62,000 nt of DNA from Neocallimastix lanati (nom. inval.) (GCA_016946835.1 JACVTC010000066.1:457501-519500), one strand, 5' to 3'. Numbered from the stretch's first letter, positions 1 to 13,055 are shown. Numbers and translations are program-made. The notes: generated from the sequence alone by a model not told the origin.

Positions 1-1991
1 TGTTGAGGAATTTGTTGTTGTGGTTGATGTTGTGGTTGATGTTGTGGTTGATTCATTGAGACTTGAGATTGATAAGAATACCTGTAACTGGCATTTTGAT
101 TTGGCATCATTGTATTTTCATTGATAGTAGAAACATTACTATATTGAGATACATTATTATTTGGATTATTATTAGTTGAAGAAAGTGGGATATTACTATT
201 CATAGACATAATTAAAGAATTTCTTAATTTAGCTGAAGCTGATTTTGATGTTGTTCTCTGTAATGTATATACATTTGGAATAGGAGAACGATGACTATTC
301 ACTGAGGAAGCGGATTTCATACTCGTAAACTTCTGAATTGGTTCACCATCAAATGAATCAATGGCAGCAGCAGTGGAATCAATCATATCTCTATTATAAT
401 CATCATAAGAATTTGCACGTTTTGAATTGGATAATTGCATATTATATTGTAGATGATTATTACTTATTCTATTACTAGTAATAGGTTGTGATTGTTGTCT
501 GGAATGACGACGACCAGATTCTTCTTTTTCATTTAATGTAACTCTCGGTGGTACAGGTATATCCTTTTGTTGTTTTTGTTGGGAAGATTGACTTATCTTT
601 GATGAATGTTTCAATAATTTCATATCATTAGTTGGATTTACATTTACTTTTAGTGGGTATTTTAATTTATGATTTAATAAAAGATCACCAGTTTCTTGAA
701 TTTCTTCAACACTGATATGTAAATCGAAATCATTAATTAATAAAAATTCTATTTCTAATTGATTAAGTTCTAACACTGGTAAACCTCCAACCTAATAATA
801 ATATTATATACATCAAATTAATTTTGAATTGAATTGTTATATATAAATTATTATTATTATTATTAAATTTTGAATTTAATTGTTATAAATATTTGAATTG
901 TTATATATATTTGAATTGTTATATATAAATATAATTATTATATTTTTATTGATTTTGTTATATATATATTATTATTATTATTTAAAATATAAAATTTTTT
1001 TTTTGAATAAAACCATTAATAATGAAATATTGAATTTATGAATTGATAAGAAAAAAAAAAAAAAAAAAAAAAAAAATAGTATATTGATAATATAAAAAAT
1101 AATTTTTTATTACATATTATATAATATGTAATATATATATAAATATTATGAAAATATATAATATTTAGAATATTCATTTAGTTTTAATTATAAATAAAAA
1201 AAAATTACTTTTGTATAATAAATTTTTAAATTTATTACACAAAAGTATTTTTTTTTTTTTTTAAATTATTATTCTAATAAAATAATTATATTTTTTATCA
1301 TAAATTTTACTTTTTTTAACAAAAAAATAATTTATTTAATAAAATAATTATATTTTAATATATTATATAAATATAAACCTTTAAATATAATAGTATTTAA
1401 AAATAAGAAAAAAAGAGATTTTTTTTAAAAAAATTATTTACCTTTGCATAGTGAGAATTGGTGAAAAAAATATCACTAGAAAACTTAGCAGCAATCATAA
1501 TACCTATAATAAGTAAACGATGTATATTATAAGAATTAATTATAATTGGCTTTCTACGTTTTTTACATGAACTAACAAATGACGGAGGTTTGTTTTGAAG
1601 GGTTGCCATATTGTTAAAATAAACTAATACTGTAAGGAAACAATCATTTTCACAGGGGGCATATTTTAAAATTCTATTTAAATAGGCCAAAATGTCAATG
1701 GTTGGAATAGATTTTGCATGAAATCTTGTCTAATTAAATGTTAATAATAAAAAGATTTTATTTTTAAATTTTTTGAATTAATAGTATTAGAAATCTTATA
1801 ATTAGTTTTATACTTTTATTTATTTAAATTTTTTTTTTTTTTAAATATTATTATTTTTTTATTTTTACCAATTCATTTCTACTTTCAGGCATTTTATCTG
1901 TATATTCTAATACTCCTTGTAGATACCCAGCCATAAGACGTAAAGTCTCATGTCTTGGATAATTCACAATATCAAAATGTTTACTACTCAT
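1..1991 (-). CDS. PHO80/PCL-type cyclin (3' end runs off the window)
   Basis: Cyclin of the PHO80/PCL family, expected to bind and steer a Pho85-like cyclin-dependent kinase. Three exons were joined by hand: 1991-1869, 1729-1442 and 791 to beyond base 1; GT..AG introns keep phase 0 at both joins. The start ATG at 1991 opens MSSKHFDIVNYP. The cyclin box covers about residues 25-175. Family-typical stretches are TRFHAKSIPTID, LKYAPCENDCFL, INSYNIHRLL, AAKFSSDIF and NSHYAKVGGLPVLELNQLE, the last crossing the second intron (650 bp). After the box comes a long Ser/Asn/Gln-rich tail of about 200 residues ending at the window edge in a HQPQ repeat. The family call is firm; which PCL cyclin it is, and the C-terminus, cannot be told. 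Confidence 0.88.
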
Positions 1992-1999
1992 ATTATTAT

Positions 2000-3120
2000 A
2001 TAATATAAAACTTTTTTTTTTTTTTTTTGTTTATTTGTTATGTTTCTTTTATTTTATTTTTTTTTTTTTTTATTTTTTATATTTATTTATTATTAATTAT
2101 GTTTTTTATTTTATTTTTAATTTCTTTAATATTAATATCTTTTTTGATTTTCCTTTTATATTAATAACTATATTTTATTATTATATTAATATTTAATTCA
2201 TAATAATTAAATTATTATGAAAATATAAATGATATTAAAAATAAAAAACTTTTCTTTTGCCTTTTTTTTTTTTTTTTGGTTTATTTATTATTTTTTTTAT
2301 TTTGTTCGGTTGTAATGACACAACTTCCTATCAATAAAAAAAAAAAAACTATTTTTATAGAATTTTTTTTTTATTTTATTATAAAGAAAAATCTAAAAAA
2401 TGAATACTAATTTCTATTATAAATATTATTACTGATAATTTTAATATTTCTTTAAACGTTTTTTTATTATATTTTTATTGTTATTATTATTATTGCTATT
2501 TTTTATATTAATAAAGAAAAAAAAATTTTTTTTTCCTCTTAATATTAAATATTTATATTCATTTTTTTAAAATTTCCAAATATCTCGAATTGGTTTTGAA
2601 TTTATATTATCTTATTCTTCTTTCTTATATGTTCTTTTATATATTGTTTTTATTTCTTTTTTCTTTAAAAAAAAAAAATAAAAATAACAAAATATTATGT
2701 CTGAATATTTCAATTTATTTATTACTTTATATCATCGGTTTTCCTTTACTTTTTAATGTTGCATTACTATATAATTATATAGATTTACTGTATAAAATAT
2801 ATTTTTTATTAATATTTAGATATAAGATTATATAATATATAATTGATAAAAAAAAATAATAAAAATAATAAAATTAGTATTATATGAATGTATATTTGAC
2901 TTTGAATAAAATTACTAGTTTATATAATGATTGTTCTTTAATTTATTTGACATTTTTATAAAAAAAAAAGTTCATTTTCATAATTATTTAAAATTTATAA
3001 AAATTTTTCGGTTATATTGACAAAAAAAAATATTATATCCTCATAAATTTATTTTTGAATCCTTTAAAACTGTTTTAAAACTGTTTTAACTCTATATTTT
3101 GTTTTATAAAAAGTTGTTAA
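2000..3120. other. AT-rich intergenic DNA, no gene seen
   Basis: Between the cyclin start and the first tandem duplication there are only A/T runs and short AT repeats. A plus-strand frame at 2590-2835 is all Leu/Ile/Tyr/Phe/Asn, as expected from random AT-rich sequence, and is not annotated. Confidence 0.6.
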
Positions 3121-3121
3121 G

Positions 3122-3527
3122 TATTCTAATTTAAAAATAAATATTAAAGTTATATATATATGTCTTTGAAATTTATATTATATTATAATAAAATAATAAT
3201 ATTTGTTTATTTGATGATACAAATTAAGAGATGTTTTGTATATTTCTTTTAAATATTATTAACTTTATATGATTAGTTGTCACATTTTCAAGCTTTTTTT
3301 TTTTTTTTAATTTTACAATCTCCGTTTTCTAATTTAAAAATAAATATTATAGTTATATATATATGTCTTTGAAATTTATATTATTTTATAATAAAATAAT
3401 AATACTTGTTTATTTGATGATACAAATTAAGAGATGTTTTATATATTTCTTTTAAATATTATTAACTTTATATGATTAGTTGTCACATTTTCAAGCTTTT
3501 TTTTTCAATTTTACAATCTCCGTTTTT
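3122..3527. repeat. Tandem duplication, about 205 bp x 2
   Basis: Two near-identical direct copies lie at about 3122-3325 and 3326-3527. Each runs from TTCTAATTTAAAAATAAATA through GTTGTCACATTTTCAAGC to ACAATCTCCGTTTT. They differ by a few substitutions and by the length of the poly(T) run after AAGC. No reading frame is present. Confidence 0.85.
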
Positions 3528-4261
3528 ATAATATCAAATACAATATAAATATATATATCTCAAATATAACTTTTTTCTTTGTTTTATATATTTCATCCTT
3601 TTTAAGTTCGCTAATATATATATAAATTAATTTAAGAAATTTTTTTTCTGAATATGATTATTACCTAAATGTAAATTTTATGTATATATAGAACTTAAAT
3701 AAAAGAAAATAGTATAATAAAAATAAAAAGAGATATTTCTAATAATAATATAACAAAAGCGATAGAAAGTAATATAAAAAATATATAATAAAAATACTAA
3801 ATTCTTTTTATATATGAATTATACTTTATAAGAAAGACTTTTGAAAATATAAAATAAAGAATAATAAAATAGGAAAAAAAAATAAAAAAAATAAAATTTT
3901 TTTTTTTTTTTTAGGTTTTTTCTTTTGGTACAAAATTGTTAATTATTAAATTTATATATTAGATATTTAAATATATAAATCAATGATATAATAAATAATA
4001 ATACAAATAATCAATATTTATTATATAATTAGTTAATATTAATATTTATTAATTAAATATATTAATATTCATTTGATAAATAATAATTTTGTTTATTATT
4101 TATTGCTAGCAATAATCATGACGGATAATAAATAATAATATTAATAATAAATAATATTAATAAATAATATATAATTAATAAATATTTAATAATAACTAAT
4201 TAATAATAATATTAATATTATTACTATATTATTATTTATATGCTATAATTACTATTATTTA

Positions 4262-4376
<115 letters not shown>

Positions 4377-4916
4377 TCATAAAAATCCTATTAATAAATA
4401 TTAATATAAAGATTAATTTAAATCATTGGATTTTCTTTAACATATAATAGATTATATTGTATTATATATTAATGGTAATTTCTATATTGCTTTATTTAAC
4501 AAAACTAAAATTACTATCTATGGTAAATTATTTATTAATTTATTTAATAATTCATTTATATATTTATTAAATTTATTTAATTTATATTTACATATTCATT
4601 TATATTATTTTAATATATATAATTATATTATTAGATTTTTACTTTATTAAATAAAGAATAATGTCAAAATATTTATAAATTAATATATATTAATGTTAAA
4701 TTAATATATATTACATTATAATTTATTATAAAAAATATTTAAATTGAATAGATTATATTAAAAATAATATATTATTTAATATTCCATATAAATAAAACTA
4801 CTTCAATTATTAGCAATAATTAAATATTAAAGTTTTAAATTATTAATTAATTAGGTTATAATTAAATACTTATCCATCTATTTATTTATTTATATATCAA
4901 TTTATCCATTCATATA

Positions 4917-5102
<186 letters not shown>

Positions 5103-6334
5103 ATACATATTCAGTGATGATAATTGAATGAATTAAAGAACTGTTGAAGGTAAATTTAAGGCTGCCGTAGAATAAAAGATATTATATTAATTATTTATAA
5201 AGTCATATATATTATACTCAATATTTAGTTTTTAGGCTTTGAAAAATAATTAATATTAACAAAAAATGACAGCACAAACGTATCAGGTTTAATGAGCCAC
5301 ATTACAAAATAGTCACATGAATACATTTCTATTTTTTCCCTTTTAAAGTTTAAATAAAAAAAAATTTTTAATAAATATAATTATGAATACAATTGAATAA
5401 ATATTCATATAATAGGTAGTACATAATATAATATATCGAATAGATTATTGTTTTATATATAAACCATTTATTAATTAATTAAATTAAGTATAAAAAAAGA
5501 AATTAATTAATTATATGTAGATTATAAAAAAATTTTTTTTTTGAGTTTTTATTTAATTAAAGAAATTTAAATCTAAAAAAAAAAAAAAAGTTAAATAAAT
5601 ACTAACCCTTATTAATAAGGAAATATTATTTATTATTAGTTTTTATTTATTGTAGTTTATTGTAATATATGAGTAACTATCAATAATATATTAACATTCC
5701 AAATGTTAAAATTATTTTTTTATTTAATTGAAAAAAGATTGATGATTGTATTCTCCAGTTTTAATTTTAAATGATTAATACTAAAACATTACTATAAAAT
5801 AAAATAAAAACTATGATTCTTAAGAAATTACTTATTACTGTACTATAATAGACAATAACTAATTAATTTATTAATTACTTTAATTTTTACAAAATTTGAT
5901 TTGAAGTCAAGTGTAATTAATAAATTATTATAATATATCGTATAGTTTATTGTTTAATAGATAAATCATTTATAGTCAAGAATAAGAAAGAAAGATCAAT
6001 GACATGATATTCCTTTAATATTATTAATGAATAATCATTCTTATTGTTAATTATTTATTATATTTATATAATATCATTAATAAATAATTATTCATTGTTA
6101 ATTCTTCAGTATAAAGCAATTAAGGATTAAATGCTAATTATCTATAATTTATATGTAATTGTGTAATGAGATTAAAAAGCTTTTTATTTTTTTATTATGA
6201 ACATTGAAGAATATATATATAAAATAAAATTTATTTAATATATAAAAAAAATAAAATTTACTTATTAAAAGTTTATTTAATATTATTTATAACTATTAAA
6301 TTATTAAATCTTTCATTCAAATCAATTTCTTTTC
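5103..6334. other. AT-rich intergenic DNA, no gene seen
   Basis: No supported gene. A slightly less AT-rich patch at about 5130-5320 (it contains AAGGCTGCCGTAG and AATGAGCCACATT) could be a worn relic of something, but no frame stays open. Confidence 0.5.
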
Positions 6335-6511
6335 CTCTCTTTCCTTTCCTTTAATAATACTTCAATCTTTTATGCTATTTTACTATTTATTTTCTCTCTT
6401 TCCTTTCCTTTAATAATACTTCAATCTTTTATGCTATTTTACTATTTATTTTCTCTCTTTCCTTTCCTTTAATAATACTTCAATCTTTTATGCTATTTTA
6501 CTATTTATTTT
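6335..6511. repeat. 59-bp minisatellite, 3 copies
   Basis: Three head-to-tail copies of a 59-bp unit that begins CTCTCTTTCCTTTCC and contains ACTTCAATCTTTTATGC. They appear identical by eye and are followed by an ATTTT repeat. Confidence 0.92.
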
Positions 6512-6799
6512 ATTTTATTTTATTTTATTTGATAATGAATATTAATTAAAAAAAATAGAATAGAATTATTAATATAAATAAAACTGTAATTAATAATAAT
6601 CATTAAAATATAAATTAGTGTAATATTATTAATAATAAATTAATTAAGATATGATAAATTATATATTATGATATGATAAAATTATATAAAAAATTTTTTT
6701 TTTATTATTTGTGTTATATGCTAATATTTATTAATAGTATCTTCTAAAGTAATAATAACAGTATAATCATAAATAATTTAAAATAATTAAAATAATGAT

Positions 6800-6853
<54 letters not shown>
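6800..6853. repeat. (AAT)n microsatellite
   Basis: Pure AAT repeat of about 54 bp, followed by several copies of the phrase AATATCACAAATTATAAT up to about 6930. Confidence 0.93.
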
Positions 6854-6854
<1 letters not shown>

Positions 6855-7324
6855 TCACAAATTATAATAATATCACAAATAATAAATAATAATATCACAA
6901 ATTATAATAATATAATTATTAGTATCACAAATATTAAAAAAAAAAAGGAATAATTTTTAATATCAAAATAAATTATATGCTATTATATAATAAAATTATA
7001 TCAAAGTTCATGTATTATGAATATTATAATAATATAGATTCATCGTAAATTTATTACTTCAATTTATAACTATAAATTTATACATAATTTATACTTTTCT
7101 ACAATAATAAAAATTTCCGAAATAATTATAGTTTATATTAATTGTATATATAAAGATTCAATAATAAAAAGTTAATAATTTTTATTATTAAAGGGAATAA
7201 GTTAATAATTATTCCCTTTAATATGAATCAATGTTTTCTTCTTATTTAATAAAGCATTTTATGAAGAAGTTTGGCTCAATTAAGATTAATAATACAGAAT
7301 TTATAATAATTACATCAAATAATG

Positions 7325-7418
7325 ATAAAGCTTAGATATTTATAGTACCAAATATTTGAATTAAAAGCTCAGATATTTATAGTACCAAATATTTGAATGA
7401 AAAGCTCAGATATTTCAG
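7325..7418. repeat. Short tandem repeat, about 42 bp, 2 copies plus a partial third
   Basis: The phrase AAGCTYAGATATTTATAGTA followed by CCAAATATTTGAAT is repeated in tandem and breaks off in a third, partial copy at about 7400. Confidence 0.8.
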
Positions 7419-7482
7419 GCCTGAAAATTTAACATTATCAACATATTAGTTTTTCAGACATGTTTTTGTTTTATTATAATAA

Positions 7483-7484
<2 letters not shown>

Positions 7485-7561
<77 letters not shown>
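7485..7561. repeat. (AAAT)n microsatellite
   Basis: Pure AAAT repeat of about 77 bp in gene-free DNA. Confidence 0.93.
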
Positions 7562-7782
7562 GCTGTTAAATAATTTTTAATTGTATATTGTTTAATTAAA
7601 CTACTTTTGGAAATAATGTAAATTAAAATTATGACCAATAAAAGTATTGAAATAGTAATTATTAATTTTTCCTTATTAGTAATATCAATTATTATTATTT
7701 ATTATTTATGCCAGATTATATGAAGTTAATTAAATAATATTTGTTAAAAGTCAATAGTTTGGGTTTTATAATTATGTCAACT

Positions 7783-7865
7783 TTATTAATACATTTTATG
7801 ATAAAGAGCTGCAAATATTTAAATTATTAATACATTTTATGATAAAGAGCTGCAAATATTTAAAT
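7783..7865. repeat. 41-bp tandem duplication
   Basis: TTATTAATACATTTTATGAT followed by AAAGAGCTGCAAATATTTAAA occurs twice in tandem. No gene is nearby. Confidence 0.8.
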
Positions 7866-8387
7866 TTAATAAATTTACATGCTTTTATATTAATACATTG
7901 TGGCTCATACATTACATATATAACAAATACATTTTAATACATTTAACGTATATTTCATATTTATTTCACATATTCTAACAATATTTAAAATTATATCAAT
8001 TATATTAATTATATTATTTTCATTTAGGTGTTAATTATTCGCTTCGCATTTGAAATACATTATTTAATTCATTGTTAAAATAGTTTCATTGTATTATGAT
8101 CAAGCCTCAATTAGTATAAATAAATTTAGATTTTGTCAAACATTTTTATCTTTGTAATATTATCTATTTCTAAATAATATTAATATGTAAACTTTAATTA
8201 ATAATAAAATGTTTAATTTTCTCTTTAATTTATTATTTAATTATTTACTATTATTATTATTTATTATTTATTAATTATTAATTATTAATTATTAATTATT
8301 TATTATTTATTATTATTTATTAATAAATATTCTTTTTATTTTTATTTATTATTTATTATATTATTTATTGATATTGTAGAATGTGGT

Positions 8388-8473
8388 TCATTTCGCCAAT
8401 TTTTATAATACAAATTTTCAATACGCCATTTATTTTTAATGGCTTGTAAAATTTTGTTAACGCCATAAAAATT
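8388..8473. mobile_element. Fragment related to the small CGCCA inverted-repeat element
   Basis: The string holds CATTTCGCCAATTTTT, AATACGCCATTTATTTTT, AATGGC and AACGCCATAAAA. These are the same CGCCA words, in the same order, as on the reverse strand of the right half of the element at 35566-35798, so this is probably a degraded relative. Clear terminal repeats are not visible here, so the element type is inferred. Confidence 0.45.
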
Positions 8474-8576
8474 TTAATAAAATTATATGTAAAAAAAAAT
8501 AAATGTATAAATAAATAAACAAACAAATAAATAAATAAATAATGAATGTAATAAATATATAAAATAAAAATAAATA

Positions 8577-9424
8577 GTAGAATATGAATATAAAGTACAG
8601 ATTGAATAAAATAAAATAAAATAAAATAAAATAAAATAAAATAAATAGTAGAAATATGAATATAAAGTACAGATTTAATAAAATAAAATAAAATAAAATA
8701 AATAGTAGAAATATGAATATAAAGTACAGATTTAATAAGATAAAATAAAATAAAATAAAATAAAATAAAATAAAATAAAATAAAATAAATAGTAGAAATA
8801 TGAATATAAAGTACAGATTTAATAAAATAAGATAAAATAAAATAAAATAAAATAAAATAAAATAAAATAAAATAAAATAAAATAAAATAAAATAAAATAA
8901 AATAAAATAAAATAAAATAAAATAAAATAAAATAAATAGTAGAAATATGAATATAAAGTACAGATTTAATAAAATAAAATAAAATAAAATAAAATAAAAT
9001 AAAATAAAATAAAATAAAATAAAATAAAATAAAATAAAATAAAATAAAATAAAATAAAATAAAATAAAATAAAATAAAATAAAATAAAATAAAATAAAAT
9101 AAAATAAAATAAAATAAAATAAATAGTAGAAATATGAATATAAAGTACAGATTTAATAAAATAAAATAAAATAAAATAAAATAAATAGTAGAAATATGAA
9201 TATAAAGTACAGATTTAATAAAATAAAATAAAATAAAATAAAATAAATAGTAGAAATATGAATATAAAGTACAGATTTAATAAAATAAAATAAAATAAAA
9301 TAAAATAAATAGTAGAAATATGAATATAAAGTACAGATTTAATAAAATAAAATAAAATAAAATAAAATAAATAGTAGAAATATGAATATAAAGTACAGAT
9401 TTAATAAAATAAAATAAAATAAAT
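8577..9424. repeat. Compound minisatellite: AAAAT arrays with an interspersed 31-bp unit
   Basis: Long AAAAT pentanucleotide arrays are punctuated about eleven times by the unit AATAGTAGAAATATGAATAT followed by AAAGTACAGATTT. Array length between units varies from about 4 to more than 30 pentamers, so it expands and contracts at the pentamer level. A reverse-complement version lies at 9832-10017. No coding content. Confidence 0.95.
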
Positions 9425-9662
9425 ATCTAATAATTTTTTATTAAAGAATATTACAGATCAATGTTTTAGAAATGAAAATTTTTACATTTTTATTGTATTC
9501 AATTGATGATGTAATTTAATATATAAAACAATATTATTGTTTGCTAATAATTTCATTAAATATAAATGATTTTTTTGCTTTCTAACATATATAATTAAAT
9601 AAACCATTTTATTTTTAAAAATAAATTGTCTTTAATATTCTTTAATAAAAAATAATGATAAA

Positions 9663-9817
9663 TATTTATTTTATTTTATTTTATATACTTGTGCTTTTAT
9701 ATTATTACATTCAATATTTATTTTATTTTATTTTATATACTTGTGCTTTTATATTATTACATTCAATATTTATTTTATTTTATATACTTGCACTTTTATA
9801 TTATTACATTCAATATT
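9663..9817. repeat. About 55-bp minisatellite, 3 copies
   Basis: Three tandem copies of a unit made of TTTATTTTATTTTATATACTT followed by a GTGCTTTTATATTATTACATT-like stretch and CAATA. The third copy reads GCAC instead of GTGC and is one pentamer shorter. Confidence 0.88.
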
Positions 9818-9831
9818 TAATTTAATTTTAT

Positions 9832-10017
9832 TTTATTTTATTTTATTTTATTTTATTCAATCTGTACTTATATTTATATTCTACTATTTATTTTATTTTA
9901 TTTTATTCAATCTGTACTTATATTTATATTCTACTATTTATTTTATTTTATTTTATTCAATCTGTACTTATATTTATATTCTACTATTTATTTTATTTTA
10001 TTTTATTTTATTTTATT
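9832..10017. repeat. Inverted copies of the 8577-9424 minisatellite unit
   Basis: Three tandem copies of CAATCTGTACTTATATTTAT followed by ATTCTACTATTTA, between TTTTA arrays. This is the reverse complement of the 31-bp unit in the 8577-9424 array, with a few differences. The reading frame spanning this stretch is an artefact of the repeat. Confidence 0.88.
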
Positions 10018-10180
10018 TTGTATACTTGTACTTACTATTGTATTCTTTATTTATTTATTTATTTTTTTTTTTACAAATAATTGAAAAACTAATTTTTCAA
10101 AATTAGTATTTAGAATAATATTGGATAATTAATATAACAATTTTAATTATATAATTAAAAAATATTTATAAATATATAGT

Positions 10181-11207
10181 AATGGAAAAAAATTTTATTA
10201 TTAATATAAGTGAGTCTAACAAAGGAAAAAAATAAATTATTATTAATAAAAAATGTAAATTTAATTTTTCATATATAAGAAAAAATAATTCAAAAGTTTA
10301 TGTACAGAAATAAATGTAAATCTTTTATTATTTTAAATGATAAGAAAGAAATCTTAAAATATGATAGTTCACATAATCATCCTGAAAAAGAATACGATGT
10401 ATCTCTATCTATAATGAAGCATAAAATTAAAGATGGAATTGAAAAAAAGTTCAATTCCTTATGGTATAAAAATAAAACCCCTATATAATAAAATTTCTAA
10501 GGAAATGAGATTTATATGTTTAGAATATAATTCAATTAAATCCCAAATATCAAGAAATTTAAATAAAAACTACCATCCAATGTAACAACATTTACTGAAA
10601 TTCCTAATGAATCTAAATATTATAAAACAAAGTGAGGTGAAAATTTTATGATATTCAAAAAATATTAATTTAATAATTTTTCAATCTCCTTTTCAAGTAA
10701 AATTATTTAGGGAATATAATGATGATATATTTGTTGATGGTACATTTTTTATTGCCCCTAAATTTAGTTATCAAATATTTATTACAAGAATTTACACTAA
10801 AGAATTAGATAGTTTTTACACTACTTCTTTTGCAATATTACAAAATAAAGAACAAGAAATATATAAAATATTAAAAAAATTAAAAAAAAAAAAAAAAATG
10901 CTAATACATGTAACAATAATAATATAATTGCAGAATCAATAGTTAATTTATTTCTAACAATACCATCTTATTATAAATTAATAGATAAATTAAATGAACT
11001 TGAACATTTACCATATTATGATTATCAAAGAAAAATAAGAGGAATTTAGAAAATAAAAAAAAGAGCAATAAATAAAGCTAATGAAATCAGTGTCTTAATT
11101 GAGCGCTACAAAAATATTGAAACCAAGTTAATTGATACTAAATGTGATAGAAATAATACTATTAATTTGTGGTTTGATTGTTTAACTGATTTAAATAATA
11201 TAATATA
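10181..11207 (+). pseudogene. Decayed FLYWCH/MULE-type transposase
   Basis: A broken transposase gene. About 10181-10485 resembles a FLYWCH zinc-finger module: CKFNFSYIRKNNSKVY, a frame slip near 10302, then CKSFIILNDKKEIL and the His pair YDSSHNHPE. About 10690-10870 resembles the start of a MULE-type DDE core: YNDDIFVDGTFFIAPKFSYQ holds the first catalytic Asp (VDGTF), followed by LQNKEQEIY. A poly(A) slip at about 10878-10898 and an in-frame stop near 11048 interrupt the rest; the C-terminal block reads VNLFLTIPSYYKLIDKLN. At least three frame breaks or stops make it non-functional. The superfamily call rests on remembered patterns. Confidence 0.7.
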
Positions 11208-11210
11208 AAT

Positions 11211-11865
11211 ATTATTTTATAATAAATAATTAAAAAATGAGGAATATCCAAACGAAATAATCATTCAAAAATTTAATTTATAAAGCTTATTAAATTTATA
11301 CAGTTTAAATAAATATTCAAATACGTCTCTATAATTAATAATTTTATCATTATAATTATTATTTTTTTTAATAACATGTAAATAAAAGAATTATTATTAA
11401 TAATATTTATATTTTTAATAACATTTATATTTTTATATAATTTTTTTATTAATAGCATTTAAATAAAAGAATTAAAATCATAAAATCTAACCATTATATG
11501 ATTTATTTAATTATTCACATTAATAATTAATTTAAAATTTGAAATAACAAAATAATACAATAAAATAATATTATGTAGCATAAAATATCTATAGCTACGA
11601 ATTTATATATATCACGTGAAAATGGCGTAATGCAACCTCCCCGATATTGTATATTACAATAACACATGTTTTATACTAATTATTAGTTTATATTGCTAAT
11701 TATGTAAACTATATTATAATTATATCAGCTATATATATAAATATGCTAAATTACAATATAGAGTTTTTATATACATATATAAATAGCATGCTAAAAATTA
11801 ATCAAAATAAATATATACGTAATATGAATATAACTTACATAATATGAATACAACTTGAAAATCAA
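11211..11865. other. AT-rich spacer with one terminal-repeat-like site
   Basis: No gene seen. At 11623-11639 the string TGGCGTAATGCAACCTC matches 14 of 16 positions of the right terminal repeat of the small element at 35566-35798 (TGGCGAAATACAACCT). It may be the outer end of a related element, perhaps of the dead transposase just upstream. Confidence 0.4.
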
Positions 11866-11896
11866 TTAACTCCAAGACTTATAAGAAAAAATAAAT

Positions 11897-12060
11897 TTGA
11901 GAAAAACTAGAGACTACCAAAAGCTCAACTTCAAGTATCCTGTATTTAGCATTGGCTTCGATGGGTACTTTATGTCAGATGTGGATTATAAATTCAATGC
12001 TCGTGTTGCCAAAGCCGCCAAAATGATTGAAGAGCATATTGTCCAGAACGGTGTCCTTGC

Positions 12061-12096
<36 letters not shown>
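11897..12096 (+). pseudogene. Coding fragment of unknown origin ending in a 31-nt poly(A)
   Basis: From 11897 an open frame reads RKTRDYQKLNFKYPVFSIGF and continues about 36 residues through FNARVAKAAKMIEEH to VLADL, then runs straight into a poly(A) tract at 12066-12096. Codons here (AAC, TTC, GCC, CTC, AAG) are much richer in G/C than any neighbouring gene, which suggests a highly expressed parent gene. A stop lies just upstream in frame, so no plausible start is present. A truncated coding stretch joined directly to poly(A) looks like a reverse-transcribed partial mRNA. I do not recognise the parent protein. Confidence 0.5.
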
Positions 12097-12098
<2 letters not shown>

Positions 12099-12276
12099 AG
12101 TAATCCTCAATTGAAATATTGGTTTTCTAAATGCTATCTTTTCTGTGATATTTGAATGAAATATTTTAAGAATATTGAAATTCTTTATAAAAAAAAAAAA
12201 ATTTTTTTTTTTTTTTTTTTTAATAATTTCTAAATATTGTCTAATATCAAATAATAATGTAAACATTATTGTCACA

Positions 12277-12498
12277 AATATGTGTAATGTAGAATCAAGT
12301 ACAGATTCTGAGAATAGTAGTAACGAAGTATATAATATTAATAATAATAACAACAACAATAGAAATAATATTGTTAATAATAATAGAATTAGTAATAAAG
12401 GAAATAGGAACATTAAGATTAGTGATAGTGAAAATAACAGTATCATTACTAATAATGTAGTGAATAGTTTAATTGGTGAAAATCATGATAAATTATAA
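12277..12498 (+). CDS. Asn-rich low-complexity reading frame, unknown, perhaps a relic
   Basis: From the ATG at 12277 the frame reads MCNVESSTDSENSSNEVYN, then an Asn run encoded by AAT/AAC, then ISDSENNSIITNN to a stop at 12498. Mixed AAC/AAT and AGT/TCA codons are more protein-like than random, but there is no recognisable domain. It may be an exon of a worn gene continuing into the slightly less AT-rich 12535-12660. Weakly supported. Confidence 0.25.
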   Translation, partial: NMCNVESSTDSENSSNEVYNINNNNNNNRNNIVNNNRISNKGNRNIKISDSENNSIITNNVVNSLIGENHDKL

Positions 12499-12699
12499 GT
12501 AATTTTCTGAATAATGAGTGTGTAAATATATATGGGATGTCGTACGAAATTATTTAACTTTCTTTCTTGGTGGAAGAAAAGGCAGACATTATTGATTTAA
12601 ATTATAAAAAGGAATGAAAAGTTTTGTTTTAGAACTAAATCATTTCTGGTGTTTATTCAAAAAATATTATTAATATAATTAACTTTAATAATTGTTAGA

Positions 12700-12709
12700 A
12701 AGAATAATA

Positions 12710-12741
<32 letters not shown>

Positions 12742-12782
12742 ATTTATATTTATATAATCACTTAATTTTCAATAAAGATATA

Positions 12783-12813
<31 letters not shown>

Positions 12814-13055
12814 CAATTTTTAATAGAACTATTATATATATATATATATATATAAAATTTTATTAATTTTTATTTATTATTAATTATTAAATAAATAATT
12901 GAATAATAAATAATAAATAATTAAATAATAAATAATTGAATAATAAATAATTGAATAATAAATAATAAATAATTAAATAATAAATAATTAAATAATAAAT
13001 AATTGAATAATAAATAATAAATAAATAAATAAATAAATAATAAAAAGAATGGTAT
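12700..13055. repeat. AT satellites: poly(T), (TA)n and (AATAAATAATT)n
   Basis: Poly(T) at about 12715-12740 is followed by TA runs near 12780 and 12834, and from 12885 to 13040 by an array built of AATAAATAAT and AATTGAATAATAAATA units. No gene. Confidence 0.85.

Noticed and set aside
2590-2835. Plus-strand frame of 81 residues rich in Leu/Tyr/Phe
   Set aside because: Composition matches random AT-rich DNA (TTA, TAT, TTT codons). No homologous pattern, and it lies in a repeat-rich gap.
9741-10106. 121-residue plus-strand frame, hydrophobic and Leu/Tyr/Phe-rich
   Set aside because: It is the translation of the TTTTA arrays and inverted minisatellite units; the periodicity is that of the DNA repeat.
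11994-12446. Minus-strand 150-residue frame crossing poly(T) runs
   Set aside because: Driven by homopolymer Phe/Lys runs and antisense of the Asn codons; no protein-like signature.
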